Under the pieces are notes generated by a model. It worked only from the letters and a program-made list of their open reading frames with translations, was not told the DNA's origin and made no database searches. Source: Brevundimonas intermedia (GTDB lineage: Bacteria > Pseudomonadota > Alphaproteobacteria > Caulobacterales > Caulobacteraceae). Taken from it: DNA of 64,000 bases. Shown here one piece after another: positions 47,127-62,913 of this stretch. Numbering within the stretch: the stretch's first letter is position 1; each line of letters begins with the position of its first letter. The stretch covers positions 62,001-126,000 of the forward strand of contig NZ_BSFD01000006.1 in NCBI RefSeq assembly GCF_027922165.1. The letters are read 5' to 3'. Position numbers and translations under genes: made by a program.

Positions 47127-48218
47127 TCACTCCCGCACGTGGGCCAGCCAGTCCTTGCTCTGCATCTCGTTGAACCGCGACACGGTCCGTTCGAACTCGA
47201 ACGCCCCCACCCCTTCGGTATAGAGGGCCTCGGGCCGGGCGGCGGCCAGGACGATCAGCTTGGTCTTGGCCTCGTACAGGGCGTCCACCAGGGTCACCAG
47301 ACGCCGCGCCTCGTGGTGGTTGGCCGAACTCAGGATCGGCACGTCTTCCAAGAACAGGGTGTGGAACCGTTCGGCGATGGCCAGATAATCCTGCGGCCCC
47401 AGCGGCCGGCCGCACAGATCCGCAAAGCTGGCCCGCGCCATCGACCCCACGGTCCGCTCCACCACGACATCGCGCCCCAGCACGGTCAGATGCGCCGGTT
47501 CCTCCGGCTCGCCCCCCTTCAGCTCGCGCCACAGATCCTCGAACCCGGCGCGGTCGTCGAGCGTATGCCAGACCTGGGCCGAACTCAGCCGATCCAGCCG
47601 CCAGTCGCGCGCCCCCGCCGTCTGCACCACGGCGCACCGATCACGGATGATGTCGATAAAGGGGGTGAAGAGCTGGCGATTGATGCCGTTCTTGTACAGA
47701 TCCTCGGGCGCCCGGTTCGAGGTGATGGCCAGCACCACCTTGTCCTCGAACAGGGCCTCGAACAGCCGGCCCAGGATCATGGCGTCGGCGATGTCCGTCA
47801 CCTGCAGCTCGTCGAAACACAGCAGCCGGGCTTCGGAGGCGATCAGCTTGGCGATGGGGGGAATGGGATCGTCGCCCTTGTGCGTCCCGAACACGGCCTT
47901 GCGAGTCTTCGCATCCCCCTCGCGCCACTGGCGCACCAGGTCGTGGATCCGGGCCATGAAGGCGTGGAAATGAGCCCGGGTCTTCCGGGGCTCGGGCGTG
48001 GCTGAATAGAACAGGTCCATCAGCATGGACTTGCCCCGTCCCGGCGGTCCCCACAGATAAATCCCCTTCACCTCAGGCGGCCGCCCGAACAGGCCGCGTT
48101 TAGCCAGATCGCGCTCCAGTCGCTCCAGGGCGACCAGGACTTCGGCCTGGGCCGGATCGGGCGTCAGCACGCCCTCTTCCACGCGGATGTCGTAGGCGTT
48201 TCGGATGCGGGAGGTCAT
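47127..48218 (-). CDS. zapE: ZapE (AFG1-like) ATPase
   Basis: 363-residue AFG1/ZapE-type ATPase. Walker A is GIYLWGPPGRGKSMLMDLFY (about 52-71); Walker B is LLCFDELQVTDIADAMIL, followed by ITSNRAPEDLYKNGINRQ. E. coli ZapE destabilises FtsZ during division; related proteins act in membrane protein quality control. AGCAGGGGCTC precedes the ATG at 48218. Divergent from asd across about 140 bases in which I see no clear feature. Confidence 0.94.
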   Translation of the reverse strand: MTSRIRNAYDIRVEEGVLTPDPAQAEVLVALERLERDLAKRGLFGRPPEVKGIYLWGPPGRGKSMLMDLFYSATPEPRKTRAHFHAFMARIHDLVRQWREGDAKTRKAVFGTHKGDDPIPPIAKLIASEARLLCFDELQVTDIADAMILGRLFEALFEDKVVLAITSNRAPEDLYKNGINRQLFTPFIDIIRDRCAVVQTAGARDWRLDRLSSAQVWHTLDDRAGFEDLWRELKGGEPEEPAHLTVLGRDVVVERTVGSMARASFADLCGRPLGPQDYLAIAERFHTLFLEDVPILSSANHHEARRLVTLVDALYEAKTKLIVLAAARPEALYTEGVGAFEFERTVSRFNEMQSKDWLAHVRE

Positions 48219-48359
48219 GAGCCCCTGCTTAAAGTCCCCGCCGCCGAAAAGCGATTGCTTCGCGGCTGCGAACGCCTATTTGCACACCACACAACACATC
48301 GCGCTCAAGCAGCGAGGCCCCGTGGGCCGAGCGATAGCGCGTCCGAAGGACTAAGCATC

Positions 48360-49406
48360 ATGGGTTATCGCGTCGCGATCGTCGGGGCCACGGGCAATGT
48401 GGGCCGCGAAATGCTGAACATCCTCGAGGAGCTGGAATTCCCCGTCGATGAAATCCACGCCATCGCCTCGCGCAAGTCCAAGGGCGTCGAGGTCTCGTTC
48501 GGCGACAAGACCATCAAATGCCAGGACATCGAACAGTTCGACTTCTCCAAGGTCGACCTGGTCCTGATGTCGGCCGGCGGCGAGGTCTCGCGCGCCTGGT
48601 CCGAGAAGATCGGCAAGGCCGGCCCCATCGTGATCGACAACTCCTCGGCCTTCCGCAAGGACGCCGACGTGCCCCTGATCGTGCCCGAGGTGAACCCCGA
48701 CGCGGTCAAGGACGCCAAGAAGAAGAACATCATCGCCAACCCCAACTGTTCGACCATCCAGCTGGTCACGGCGCTGAAGCCCCTGCACGATGCGGCCAAG
48801 ATCAAGCGGGTGGTGGTCTCGACCTATCAGTCGGTGTCCGGCGCCGGCAAGGAAGGCATGGACGAGCTGTGGAACCAGACCAAGGCCATCTACGGCCTGG
48901 GCGACGCGCGTCCGAAGAAGTTCCCGAAACAGATCGCCTTCAACGTCATCCCCTATATCGGGTCCTTCCTCGAGGACGGCTCGACCGACGAGGAGCAGAA
49001 GATGTCGGACGAGACCCACAAGATGCTGGACCCCGACATCAAGGTCACCGTCACCTGCGTGCGCGTGCCGGTCTTCGTGGGCCACTCCGAGGCCGTGAAC
49101 ATCGAGTTCGACCGCCCCCTCGCCCCGGACGAGGCCCGCGCCATCCTGCGCGAGGCGCCAGGCGTGCTGGTGATCGATAAGCAGGAGCACGACGGCTACA
49201 TCACCCCCGTCGACGCCGCCGGCGAACACGCCGTCTATGTGTCGCGCATCCGCAAGGATCCCACCGTCGAGAACGGCCTGAACCTGTGGATCGTGTCCGA
49301 CAACCTGCGCAAGGGCGCCGCCCTGAACGCCGTCCAGATCGCCCAGCTGCTGGACGAGACCGGCGTGATCACCTCGTCGTCGGGGTATCGTTCGATCACC
49401 GTCTGA
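48360..49406 (+). CDS. asd: aspartate-semialdehyde dehydrogenase
   Basis: 348-residue NADPH enzyme making aspartate semialdehyde for lysine, threonine, methionine and diaminopimelate. The N-terminus GYRVAIVGATGNVGREML binds NADPH. The active-site Cys is in NPNCSTIQL (about Cys 127) and STYQSVSGAGKEGMDEL forms the conserved loop. AAGGACTAAGCATC lies upstream of the ATG at 48360. It provides precursors for lysA in this window. A repeat element follows the stop. Confidence 0.97.
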   Translation: MGYRVAIVGATGNVGREMLNILEELEFPVDEIHAIASRKSKGVEVSFGDKTIKCQDIEQFDFSKVDLVLMSAGGEVSRAWSEKIGKAGPIVIDNSSAFRKDADVPLIVPEVNPDAVKDAKKKNIIANPNCSTIQLVTALKPLHDAAKIKRVVVSTYQSVSGAGKEGMDELWNQTKAIYGLGDARPKKFPKQIAFNVIPYIGSFLEDGSTDEEQKMSDETHKMLDPDIKVTVTCVRVPVFVGHSEAVNIEFDRPLAPDEARAILREAPGVLVIDKQEHDGYITPVDAAGEHAVYVSRIRKDPTVENGLNLWIVSDNLRKGAALNAVQIAQLLDETGVITSSSGYRSITV

Positions 49407-49416
49407 CGCTCCACCC

Positions 49417-49525
49417 CGTCATCCTCGGGCTTGACCCGAGGACCGGATGTTCCGCCGCTGGTGCGAACGAGCGACGCACCAGCGCCCGCCGTGCCCGATC
49501 CTCGGGTCAAGCCCGAGGATGACGG
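49417..49525. repeat. intergenic palindromic repeat, family A copy 2
   Basis: CGTCATCCTCGGGCTTGACC ... CTCGGGTCAAGCCCGAGG-ATGACGG, the same inverted ends as 21935-22046. The centre differs between copies. It lies between asd and rarD. Confidence 0.85.
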
Positions 49526-49543
49526 CGGGGGATGAAGGACCCC

Positions 49544-50467
49544 ATGACCGCCGCCGCCACCCCCAACGATCCCCGCGCGGTCGCCACCGCCATCGCCTGC
49601 TACAGCCTGTGGGGCCTGCTGCCGCTGCTGTTCATGGCCATGGCGGCCCACGGGTTCGGCGCACCCGAGATCCTGGCCCACCGGGCCGTCTGGTCGGTGT
49701 TCGTGGCGGGTCTGTTCCTGCTGCTGGCGGGCCAGTGGGGCGAGGCGAAGCGGGTGCTGGCGACGCCGCGCACCCTGGCCTGGCTGGGTTTGTCGGCGGC
49801 GATGATCGCCACCAACTGGAGCCTCTATGTCTTCGCCACCACCCACCATGCGACGCTGGAGGCCAGTCTCGGCTATTATATCAACCCTCTGCTGAACATG
49901 GCGGCGGGGGCGGTGTTGTTCCGTGAACGGATCGACCGCTGGAGCGCCGTCGCCATCGCCCTGGCCGCCGTCGGGGTCGTGATCCAGACCATAGCCCTAG
50001 GCCATGTGCCGATCATCGGCCTGACCCTGGCCGTCACCTTCTGCGCCTATGCGGTGATCAGGAAGCGCGTGCCTGCCTCGGCCCAGACCGGGCTGTTCGT
50101 CGAATGTCTTGTGCTGCTGCCCATCGGCGCGGTCTTCCTGGCCTGGCTGGCGACGCACGGCCAGGCGACCGGCTTTTCCTCGCCCGCCGGCCTGGCCTGG
50201 GCCCTGGTCAACGGCCCGGCGACGGTCATTCCCCTGGTTCTGTTCGCCTGGTCGGCGCGGCGTCTGCCCCTGTCCACCATCGGCTTCATCCAGTTCCTGG
50301 CGCCCACGCTCCAGTTCGCCTGCGGCGTCTGGGCGGGCGAGGCCCTGACGCCGTTGCGGATCATCTCCTTCGTCTTCATCTGGGCCGGGGCCGGCGTATT
50401 CGCACTGGGCGCCGCCTCGCGGTCGCGCGCCGCACGCCGCGCCGTGGCCCTGACTGAACCGGGGTAA
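49544..50467 (+). CDS. rarD: RarD-type EamA family transporter
   Basis: 307-residue drug/metabolite transporter with ten membrane segments. The N-terminal marker CYSLWGLLPLLFMAMAAHGF and EILAHRAVWSVF match RarD. NWSLYVFATTHHATLEASLGYYINPL and FIQFLAPTLQFACGVW are also typical. RarD proteins were named for a chloramphenicol-sensitivity phenotype; the transported substrate is uncertain. AAGGACCCC precedes the ATG at 49544; an ATG at 49532 lacks a site. Confidence 0.93.
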   Translation: MTAAATPNDPRAVATAIACYSLWGLLPLLFMAMAAHGFGAPEILAHRAVWSVFVAGLFLLLAGQWGEAKRVLATPRTLAWLGLSAAMIATNWSLYVFATTHHATLEASLGYYINPLLNMAAGAVLFRERIDRWSAVAIALAAVGVVIQTIALGHVPIIGLTLAVTFCAYAVIRKRVPASAQTGLFVECLVLLPIGAVFLAWLATHGQATGFSSPAGLAWALVNGPATVIPLVLFAWSARRLPLSTIGFIQFLAPTLQFACGVWAGEALTPLRIISFVFIWAGAGVFALGAASRSRAARRAVALTEPG

Positions 50468-50680
50468 TGGGAAGGCTGGAGGGCGTCTGCGCGCGCAATT
50501 CCGGCGAAGACATCCTGAGTTTCCAGCGACTTGATCCCGCGAAAAGACGATCACCTCGCCTGGGTTGGAAACCGGGTTAGGCTCCTCGGGTCATCGATCC
50601 GCCGGGAGGCCGGAATTGCACTCTTTTGCACATTGCACTGATTTCGTCTGCGCCGTGCAATTCGCCCGCCCCGGTCTTGC
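50468..50680. other. convergent gap with repeated TTGCAC
   Basis: About 210 bases between convergent genes. TTGCAC occurs three times (50616, 50626, 50633) and GTGCAA once (50655). No gene starts next to them, so their use is unclear. No coding frame or terminator stem is convincing. Confidence 0.4.
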
Positions 50681-51826
50681 TCAGACGGCCCCGTACACCG
50701 CCTCCAGCAGCCGCCGGGGGCGCGGGTCGCCGATCAGGTGCGGCGACTGGCGCGTCATCACATAGGCGGCCGACAGGCGGCGCGACGGATCGGCCATGGC
50801 CATCGACCCGCCCCAGCCATAGTGGCCCAGGGACTCGCCCGGCCCGAAGACGTTCAGCCCGTCATTGCGCATCAGCCCCGCCGCCCAGCTGATCACATAG
50901 GGCAGCACCTTGTCCGGACCGTGGATCCGCTCGCGCGTCAGATCCCGCAAAACCCCCTTGGACAGCACCCGGCGTCCGTCCAGCATGCCGTCATTGGCCG
51001 CGACGCCCAGCATCCGGGCCAGACCCGCCGCCGTCGCGTGCATATTGGCCGAGGGGATCTCCATCTTGCGCCATTCGGCCGAGCCGCGCCCGCCCGGCGC
51101 CGAGCCCCGGTCCAGGAAGGCCGCCTGCTTGATCGGGTCCACCGTCCCAAGGCTGGGCGCCGCCGACGGCTTGCGCATCTGGGCCACCCGCCCGTGCTGG
51201 TCTTCCGGCAGGCCGATCCACAGGTCCAGCTCGGCGAAGTCGGCGCGCAGGGCTTGGCCCATGGTCCGCCCCGTCGTCAGCCGAAAGACCTCATTGGCCA
51301 GATAGCCGACCGTGACCGGGTGATAGCCTGAGGCCGTGCCCGGCGCCCACATCGGCGCCTGGGCCGCCAGCCGGCCGTTGACCGCGGCCGGATCGAACCA
51401 CAGCGACGGCTCCACCGCCTCGGAGAAGCCCGGCAGGCCCGCCTGATGGCTCATCAGCTGGGCGACCGTGACCCCTTCCTTCCCCGCCTGGCCGAAGGCG
51501 GGCCAGATGTGGGAGACCTTCTCGTCATAGGCGACCTTGCCCGCCTCGACCGCCGTGGCCATCAACAGGGCCATCACCGCCTTGCCGGTCGAGAAGACCG
51601 GCGTCAGGGTCGTCTCGGTAAAGGGCGCCGTCTTCGCCGTGTCGGCGTGCCCGGCCCACAGATCGACGACCGGCGCCCCCTCGATCATCACACAGAAGCG
51701 CGCCCCCACCTCGTTCAGACCCTCGGGCGCATCAGTGAAATTGGCGGCGAAAACGTCCTTCACCGCCGCAAAACGCGGATCGCAGACGCCATGGATATCG
51801 AGAGCTTCGGTCATGGTCGCGTTCAT
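50681..51826 (-). CDS. serine hydrolase, beta-lactamase family (EstB-like esterase)
   Basis: 381-residue class C beta-lactamase-fold protein. SxxK is in PVFSTGKAVMAL and the Tyr region in GTASGYHPVTVGYLANEVF. SHQAGLPGFSE and VFGPGESLGHYGWGGSM are typical of the EstB/LACTB-like carboxylesterases. No signal peptide is visible, so a cytoplasmic esterase is more likely than a true beta-lactamase. GGGGGAAGGTCT precedes the ATG at 51826. Confidence 0.92.
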   Translation of the reverse strand: MNATMTEALDIHGVCDPRFAAVKDVFAANFTDAPEGLNEVGARFCVMIEGAPVVDLWAGHADTAKTAPFTETTLTPVFSTGKAVMALLMATAVEAGKVAYDEKVSHIWPAFGQAGKEGVTVAQLMSHQAGLPGFSEAVEPSLWFDPAAVNGRLAAQAPMWAPGTASGYHPVTVGYLANEVFRLTTGRTMGQALRADFAELDLWIGLPEDQHGRVAQMRKPSAAPSLGTVDPIKQAAFLDRGSAPGGRGSAEWRKMEIPSANMHATAAGLARMLGVAANDGMLDGRRVLSKGVLRDLTRERIHGPDKVLPYVISWAAGLMRNDGLNVFGPGESLGHYGWGGSMAMADPSRRLSAAYVMTRQSPHLIGDPRPRRLLEAVYGAV

Positions 51827-51869
51827 AGACCTTCCCCCGCCTGCGGGGGAAGTGGCAGGCCCGGTGCGT

Positions 51870-52511
51870 TTAGGTCGGAGACGGCGCCGTCATCGGCCGC
51901 GCGGGCGCGCAGAAGGACGGACGCGTGGACTCCGCCCGAAAGATGTTGGCGACGAAGGCCGGGCGACGGCCCTGGGTCCGTCGAACCAGGACGACGATCA
52001 ACGGCCTGGACGTCTCAGCGGTACACCACACGGTACGGGTGTTGTCCTCAGCTGGAAGGGTCTGCCCCTCAACGAAGTCGCCATAGCGCGGCAACAGCGC
52101 CAAGGCCGCCGCTTCCAGCCCCTCGGGATTTCCCCCTTCCACCGAGGCGGAACATCCGCCGTTGGGCAGCGCGACCACGAAGACCTTGGAATAGGAGGCC
52201 AGTCTCCACGCCGCCGTCGCCGTCGGCGAACCCGTCAAGCGGGGCGGGACCGGGCGTAGGTAGTGATCCAGGGCCAATGCCTCGATCGACGTCCCATCGC
52301 GCACAGCCGTCAGGCAAACGTCTGAAAAGACGATGGTCATGGCGGCGGTCGGAGAAGTCAGCGCGGCATACGGCGCACGCCGGGTGGAGCGCCCTTCGTC
52401 CGCCTGTCCGGCAAAGCCGCTGAGCAAAGCCCCGATTAGGCACGCCCCAACCAGGGTCGCCCAAACCCGGCGCGTTCCGCCGCCACCGGTCGTCCGTTCG
52501 GATTTCGACAT
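51870..52511 (-). CDS. exported protein of unknown function
   Basis: 213 residues. An N-terminal hydrophobic segment (about 16-36, VWATLVGACLIGALLSGFAG) follows a basic start and reads as a signal peptide or anchor. The mature domain contains four cysteines (DVCLTAV, NGGCSASV, VWCTAET, SFCAPA), probably in disulfides. LASYSKVFVVALPNGGCSAS is its most ordered stretch. I do not recognise a family with confidence. Start ATG 52511 or GTG 52514. Confidence 0.75.
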   Translation of the reverse strand: MSKSERTTGGGGTRRVWATLVGACLIGALLSGFAGQADEGRSTRRAPYAALTSPTAAMTIVFSDVCLTAVRDGTSIEALALDHYLRPVPPRLTGSPTATAAWRLASYSKVFVVALPNGGCSASVEGGNPEGLEAAALALLPRYGDFVEGQTLPAEDNTRTVWCTAETSRPLIVVLVRRTQGRRPAFVANIFRAESTRPSFCAPARPMTAPSPT

Positions 52512-52578
52512 CACCAGCCCCTGCGATGCCTGAAGGTTGCAGAAACACTCGCCTGGATCAAGTCAGGAGCCGCATGAC

Positions 52579-52608
52579 GAAAAGGCCCCGCGCCGGAGCA
52601 CGGGGCCT
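52579..52608 (-). terminator. terminator of the F1 ATP synthase operon
   Basis: AGGCCCCG / CGGGGCCT stem with a 10-base loop, followed on the minus strand by TTTTCG. It lies about 30 bases after the atpC stop. Confidence 0.8.
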
Positions 52609-52634
52609 CGAATCATTCGATCCGGCAGTGCAGA

Positions 52635-52904
52635 TTAGGCCGCGACGACCTCGGTCGCCTGTTCGGCCAGGATGGTCAGGCCTTCGCCGTTGACGTCGGC
52701 GAAGCCGCCCTTGACGTCGTACTGGGTCTTGGCCCCGCCGACGTAGACGGTCACCAGCCCCTCGCGCAGGGCGGTCATGAAGGGGGCGTGGTCCGGCAGG
52801 ACGCCGAAGTCGCCCTCGACGCCCGGCGCATCCACCTGGTCCACAAGGCCCGAAAAGACCTCGCGTTCCGGCGAGACGAGGGAGAAGTTCAGCTTGCCGG
52901 CCAT
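52635..52904 (-). CDS. atpC: ATP synthase F1 epsilon subunit (short form)
   Basis: 89 residues. The whole protein is the N-terminal beta-sandwich of epsilon (MAGKLNFSLVSPEREVFSGL to ILAEQATEVVAA). The C-terminal helical hairpin present in E. coli epsilon (about 139 residues) is absent. It couples the rotor to the c-ring, but without the hairpin it cannot block ATP hydrolysis as in E. coli. The reading frame ends cleanly just before the terminator, so this is natural length, not a break. Last gene of atpHAGDC. Confidence 0.96.
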   Translation of the reverse strand: MAGKLNFSLVSPEREVFSGLVDQVDAPGVEGDFGVLPDHAPFMTALREGLVTVYVGGAKTQYDVKGGFADVNGEGLTILAEQATEVVAA

Positions 52905-52906
52905 GA

Positions 52907-55361
<2,455 letters not shown>

Positions 55362-55396
55362 CCGGCTTTGCTCTTCCTCTAACTAACCGGCGGGGT

Positions 55397-57557
<2,161 letters not shown>

Positions 57558-57847
57558 TGATTAGGGTCCGAGGTCGTTGTGTCAGGGTCGCGACCGATTG
57601 CGAGGGTCGCAACGGTCAAAAGCCTGAAATGCTTACGGAAAGCACGATAGAGGCCGTATTCGTGAATACGCCCCCTTCAAGCCGGGCGCCTGATAGCACG
57701 GGGTTTTGCCGCTCGCAACATTGCGTGAAGGGCGATAAGGCCGCACCCCGTCACAAGCGCCCGCGCGGCGTGTCGCACACCGGTCATCCCCGCATGGGAT
57801 ATGCCGCCTTAACAATCCGCCCCGAGCCTCAATATCCGAGATCCAAG
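57558..57847. other. divergent intergenic region between atpH and EEP phosphatase genes
   Basis: 290 bases. It contains the 16-base palindrome CGTATTCGTGAATACG at 57656-57671 and a possible -35 TTGACC for the atp operon (minus strand). No coding frame has support. Confidence 0.45.
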
Positions 57848-58726
57848 ATGAAGCCTGCCGCCCTGCTGATCGCCGTCGCGGTCGCCTTCGCCGCCCTGAC
57901 CTCGGCCTCTGCAGCCCAGCCTACAGCCTCGGACGCCGCACGCCCTGTGCGGCTGATGAGCTACAACATCCGCTACGACGGGGCTGACGATGTTCCGAAC
58001 TGGACACAGCGTCGCCCGCACATGGCGCGCCAGATCGCCTTCTTCGATCCCGACGTTCTGGGGGTGCAGGAGGCCCTGCCGCACATGGTCGCCTATCTGG
58101 CCGAACAGGCGCCGGCCTATGATCATTACGGCCTCGGTCGCGACGACGGCGCCCAGACGGGCGAGACCACCACCCTGTTCTGGCGTCGCGCCCGGTTCGA
58201 GACCGTCAGCACCCAGACCCTGTGGTGCTCGCTCACGCCGGACCGGCCGTCCAGGGGCTGGGACGCCGCCCTCCCCCGCACCATCACCCGCGTCGTCCTG
58301 CGCGACCGGATCGACGGCGGCCTGCTGGATGTCCGCAACGCCCATTTCGACCATGTCGGCGTGATCGCCCGCGAAGAATGCGCCGCACTGGCCGCTGACA
58401 TGGCGCCGGCCTTTATCGACGGCGTGACCGCGTCGGTGGTGCTGATGGGTGATTTCAATACCGGCCCGGACAGCGCCCCCTATCGGCGTATCGTCGCCTC
58501 GGGTCTGCGCGACGCCCGCGCGGTCAGCCCCGTCGTCTTCGGCCCGGCCGGCACCTACAACGACTTCGACATCGCCAAGGACAATGAGGGGGTCGCCATC
58601 GACCACGTCTTCATCGGCCCCAGCCTGTCGGCGATCAGATATGGCGTCCCCACCGACTCCTTCGCGGGTCAGGTGATTTCGGACCATTTCCCTGTCGTGG
58701 TGGATGTCTCGCCCACACGGCCCTGA
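57848..58726 (+). CDS. secreted endonuclease/exonuclease/phosphatase family protein
   Basis: 292 residues with signal peptide MKPAALLIAVAVAFAALTSASA. The EEP fold shows RLMSYNIRYDG, DVLGVQEALPHMV with the metal-binding Glu, and NAHFDHVGVIARE. VVLMGDFNTGPDSAPYRRI and the terminal Asp-His pair in QVISDHFPVVVDV follow. This resembles periplasmic endonuclease/exonuclease/phosphatase and sphingomyelinase-like enzymes; substrate unknown. An ATG at 57848 gives a clean signal peptide. Divergent from the atp operon. Confidence 0.93.
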   Translation: MKPAALLIAVAVAFAALTSASAAQPTASDAARPVRLMSYNIRYDGADDVPNWTQRRPHMARQIAFFDPDVLGVQEALPHMVAYLAEQAPAYDHYGLGRDDGAQTGETTTLFWRRARFETVSTQTLWCSLTPDRPSRGWDAALPRTITRVVLRDRIDGGLLDVRNAHFDHVGVIAREECAALAADMAPAFIDGVTASVVLMGDFNTGPDSAPYRRIVASGLRDARAVSPVVFGPAGTYNDFDIAKDNEGVAIDHVFIGPSLSAIRYGVPTDSFAGQVISDHFPVVVDVSPTRP

Positions 58727-58824
58727 AGGGTGGGGTGCGACCATGACGCCGCACCCCTTCGCTTGATCGGAACTCGCTTCGGCCCTAGCGCTTTACGCTG
58801 ACGCTTTTCCCTCTAGGACACCTC

Positions 58825-59652
58825 ATGCTCGACAGCATTACGCCCCTGCTCTCCGACCCGGCCGCCTGGGCCGCGCTGGTGACGCTCATTGTGATGGAGG
58901 TCGTACTCGGCATCGACAACCTGATCTTCATCTCGATCCTGTCGAACAAACTGCCCGAGCATCAGCGCCAGAAAGTCCGGCGCATCGGCATCGGCCTGGC
59001 GCTGGTCATGCGCCTGGCCCTGCTGTCGATCATCGCCTGGCTGGTCGGCCTGGTTCAGCCCGTCTTCACCGTCATGGGCAACGAGTTCTCGTGGAAGGAT
59101 CTGATCCTGATCGCGGGCGGCCTGTTCCTGGTCTGGAAGGCCACCAAGGAGATCCACCACACCGTCGATCCCACGCCCAGCCATGACGTGATGGACAAGA
59201 AGGATGTGATGATCAACAACGCCGGCGCGGCGATCTTCCAGATCATCCTGCTGGACCTGGTCTTCTCGATCGACTCGATCCTGACCGCCGTCGGCATGAC
59301 CGAGCACCTGCCGATCATGGTGATCGCGGTGCTGGTCGCCGTGACCGTCATGCTGCTGGCCGCAGATCCCCTGGCCAACTTCATCAACGAGAACCCCAGC
59401 GTCGTCATGCTGGCCCTCGGCTTCCTGCTGATGATCGGCATGGTGCTGATCGCCGACGGCTTCGGCTATCATGTGCCCAAGGGCTATATCTACGCCGCCA
59501 TGGCCTTCTCGGCCGGTGTGGAGGCCCTGAACATGATGGGTCGCCGCTCCGCGACCAAGAAGGAAAAGGCCACGGCCGCCCGCGCCCAGGCCGACCAGGC
59601 CGAGGCCCGCGCCCGCAAGGCCGAGGCGGAAGCCGCCGCCGAGAAGGCCTGA
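58825..59652 (+). CDS. TerC family membrane protein
   Basis: 275 residues with about seven membrane segments. TerC/Alx signature: [19 protein letters not shown], and later [21 protein letters not shown] with conserved Asp residues within membrane segments. The C-terminus is a charged helix rich in Ala, Lys and Glu ([20 protein letters not shown]). Recent work on TerC/Alx links the family to Mn2+ export and protein quality control. TCTAGGACACCTC precedes the ATG. The glutaminyl cyclase gene begins four bases after its stop. Confidence 0.94.
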   Translation: MLDSITPLLSDPAAWAALVTLIVMEVVLGIDNLIFISILSNKLPEHQRQKVRRIGIGLALVMRLALLSIIAWLVGLVQPVFTVMGNEFSWKDLILIAGGLFLVWKATKEIHHTVDPTPSHDVMDKKDVMINNAGAAIFQIILLDLVFSIDSILTAVGMTEHLPIMVIAVLVAVTVMLLAADPLANFINENPSVVMLALGFLLMIGMVLIADGFGYHVPKGYIYAAMAFSAGVEALNMMGRRSATKKEKATAARAQADQAEARARKAEAEAAAEKA

Positions 59653-59656
59653 GCCG

Positions 59657-60430
59657 ATGATCCGCCTGTCGTCACGCCTCGCCGGCCTCACCGCCGGTCT
59701 GTTGCTGGCGGCGGGCGGGTTCCTTCCCTCCCGGGCGGAGGTTCCGGTTCAGGCCTATGAGGTCGTGCGCGCCTATCCGCACGACAAGACGGCCTTCACC
59801 GAGGGCCTCTTCTTCCATCAGGGGGCGCTGTACGAGAGCACGGGTATGTACCCGTCCTTCATCCGCCAGGTTCAGCTCGAGACCGGCGAGGTTCTGCGCC
59901 AGCGCGACCTGCCGACCGTCTATTTCGGCGAGGGCATGACCACGCTGAACGGCAAGCTCTACAGCCTGACCTGGCGCAACCACATCGGATTCATCTGGAA
60001 GCTGGACGACTTCTCGCCCCTGGGCGGCTTCTCCTATCCGGGAGAAGGCTGGGCCCTGACCACCGACGGGCGGCGGCTGATCATGAGCGACGGCACCGAC
60101 CAGCTGCGCTTCCTCGATCCCGACACCCTGGCCGAGACCGGCCGCGTCTCCGTCACCGCCGACGGCAAGCCGCTGGATCAGATCAACGAGCTCGAGTGGA
60201 TCGACGGCGAGGTCTTCGCCAACCTGTGGCAGGACAACCGCATCGCCCGCATCGACCCGGAGACCGGCGTGGTCAAGGCCTTCATCGACCTGACGGCCCT
60301 GGTCCCCCAGGATGCGGGCCTGGACCCGAACGACGACGTCCTGAACGGCATCGCCTGGGACGCCGCCGGCAAACGCCTGTTCGTCACCGGCAAACGCTGG
60401 CCGCAGCTGTTCGAGATCAAGTTGCGCTGA
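59657..60430 (+). CDS. glutaminyl-peptide cyclotransferase (Glu_cyclase_2)
   Basis: 257 residues. Signal peptide MIRLSSRLAGLTAGLLLAAG... cleaves near SRA. A five-bladed beta-propeller of the plant/bacterial-type glutaminyl cyclase follows: AFTEGLFFHQGALYESTGMY, YFGEGMTTLNGKLYSLTWRN, LDQINELEWIDGEVFANLWQ and DVLNGIAWDAAGKRLFVTGK. It converts N-terminal Gln of exported proteins to pyroglutamate. Coupled to TerC by the short spacing. A hairpin follows. Confidence 0.93.
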   Translation: MIRLSSRLAGLTAGLLLAAGGFLPSRAEVPVQAYEVVRAYPHDKTAFTEGLFFHQGALYESTGMYPSFIRQVQLETGEVLRQRDLPTVYFGEGMTTLNGKLYSLTWRNHIGFIWKLDDFSPLGGFSYPGEGWALTTDGRRLIMSDGTDQLRFLDPDTLAETGRVSVTADGKPLDQINELEWIDGEVFANLWQDNRIARIDPETGVVKAFIDLTALVPQDAGLDPNDDVLNGIAWDAAGKRLFVTGKRWPQLFEIKLR

Positions 60431-60441
60431 CCCCGGAAACA

Positions 60442-60479
60442 GCGAGGGGGCGGACGCCTGCATGCGTCCGCCCCCTCGC
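60442..60479. terminator. palindrome between glutaminyl cyclase and katG
   Basis: Perfect 16-base arms GCGAGGGGGCGGACGC / GCGTCCGCCCCCTCGC around CTGCAT between convergent genes. No T run, so it may act as a bidirectional terminator or simply protect 3' ends. Confidence 0.75.
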
Positions 60480-60499
60480 CGCCTCTGCTCCGGCCTTGA

Positions 60500-62872
<2,373 letters not shown>

Positions 62873-62889
62873 TTATCTTTGATATTTGT

Positions 62890-62904
62890 ATAGGCTTGCC
62901 CTAT
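62890..62904. promoter_or_regulatory. OxyR half-box between katG and oxyR
   Basis: ATAGGCTTGCCCTAT, an exact match to one half (ATAG-N7-CTAT) of the OxyR tetramer site. The second half, 5' to it, matches only partly. It ends 9 bases before the oxyR start codon. Confidence 0.7.
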
Positions 62905-62913
62905 TCGCTCGCC

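Noticed and set aside
50616..50660. TTGCAC repeats resembling a sigma-54 promoter (TGGCAC-N5-TTGC)
   Set aside because: The second G of the -24 element is T and the spacing is one base short. No gene starts near them; both flanking genes end here.
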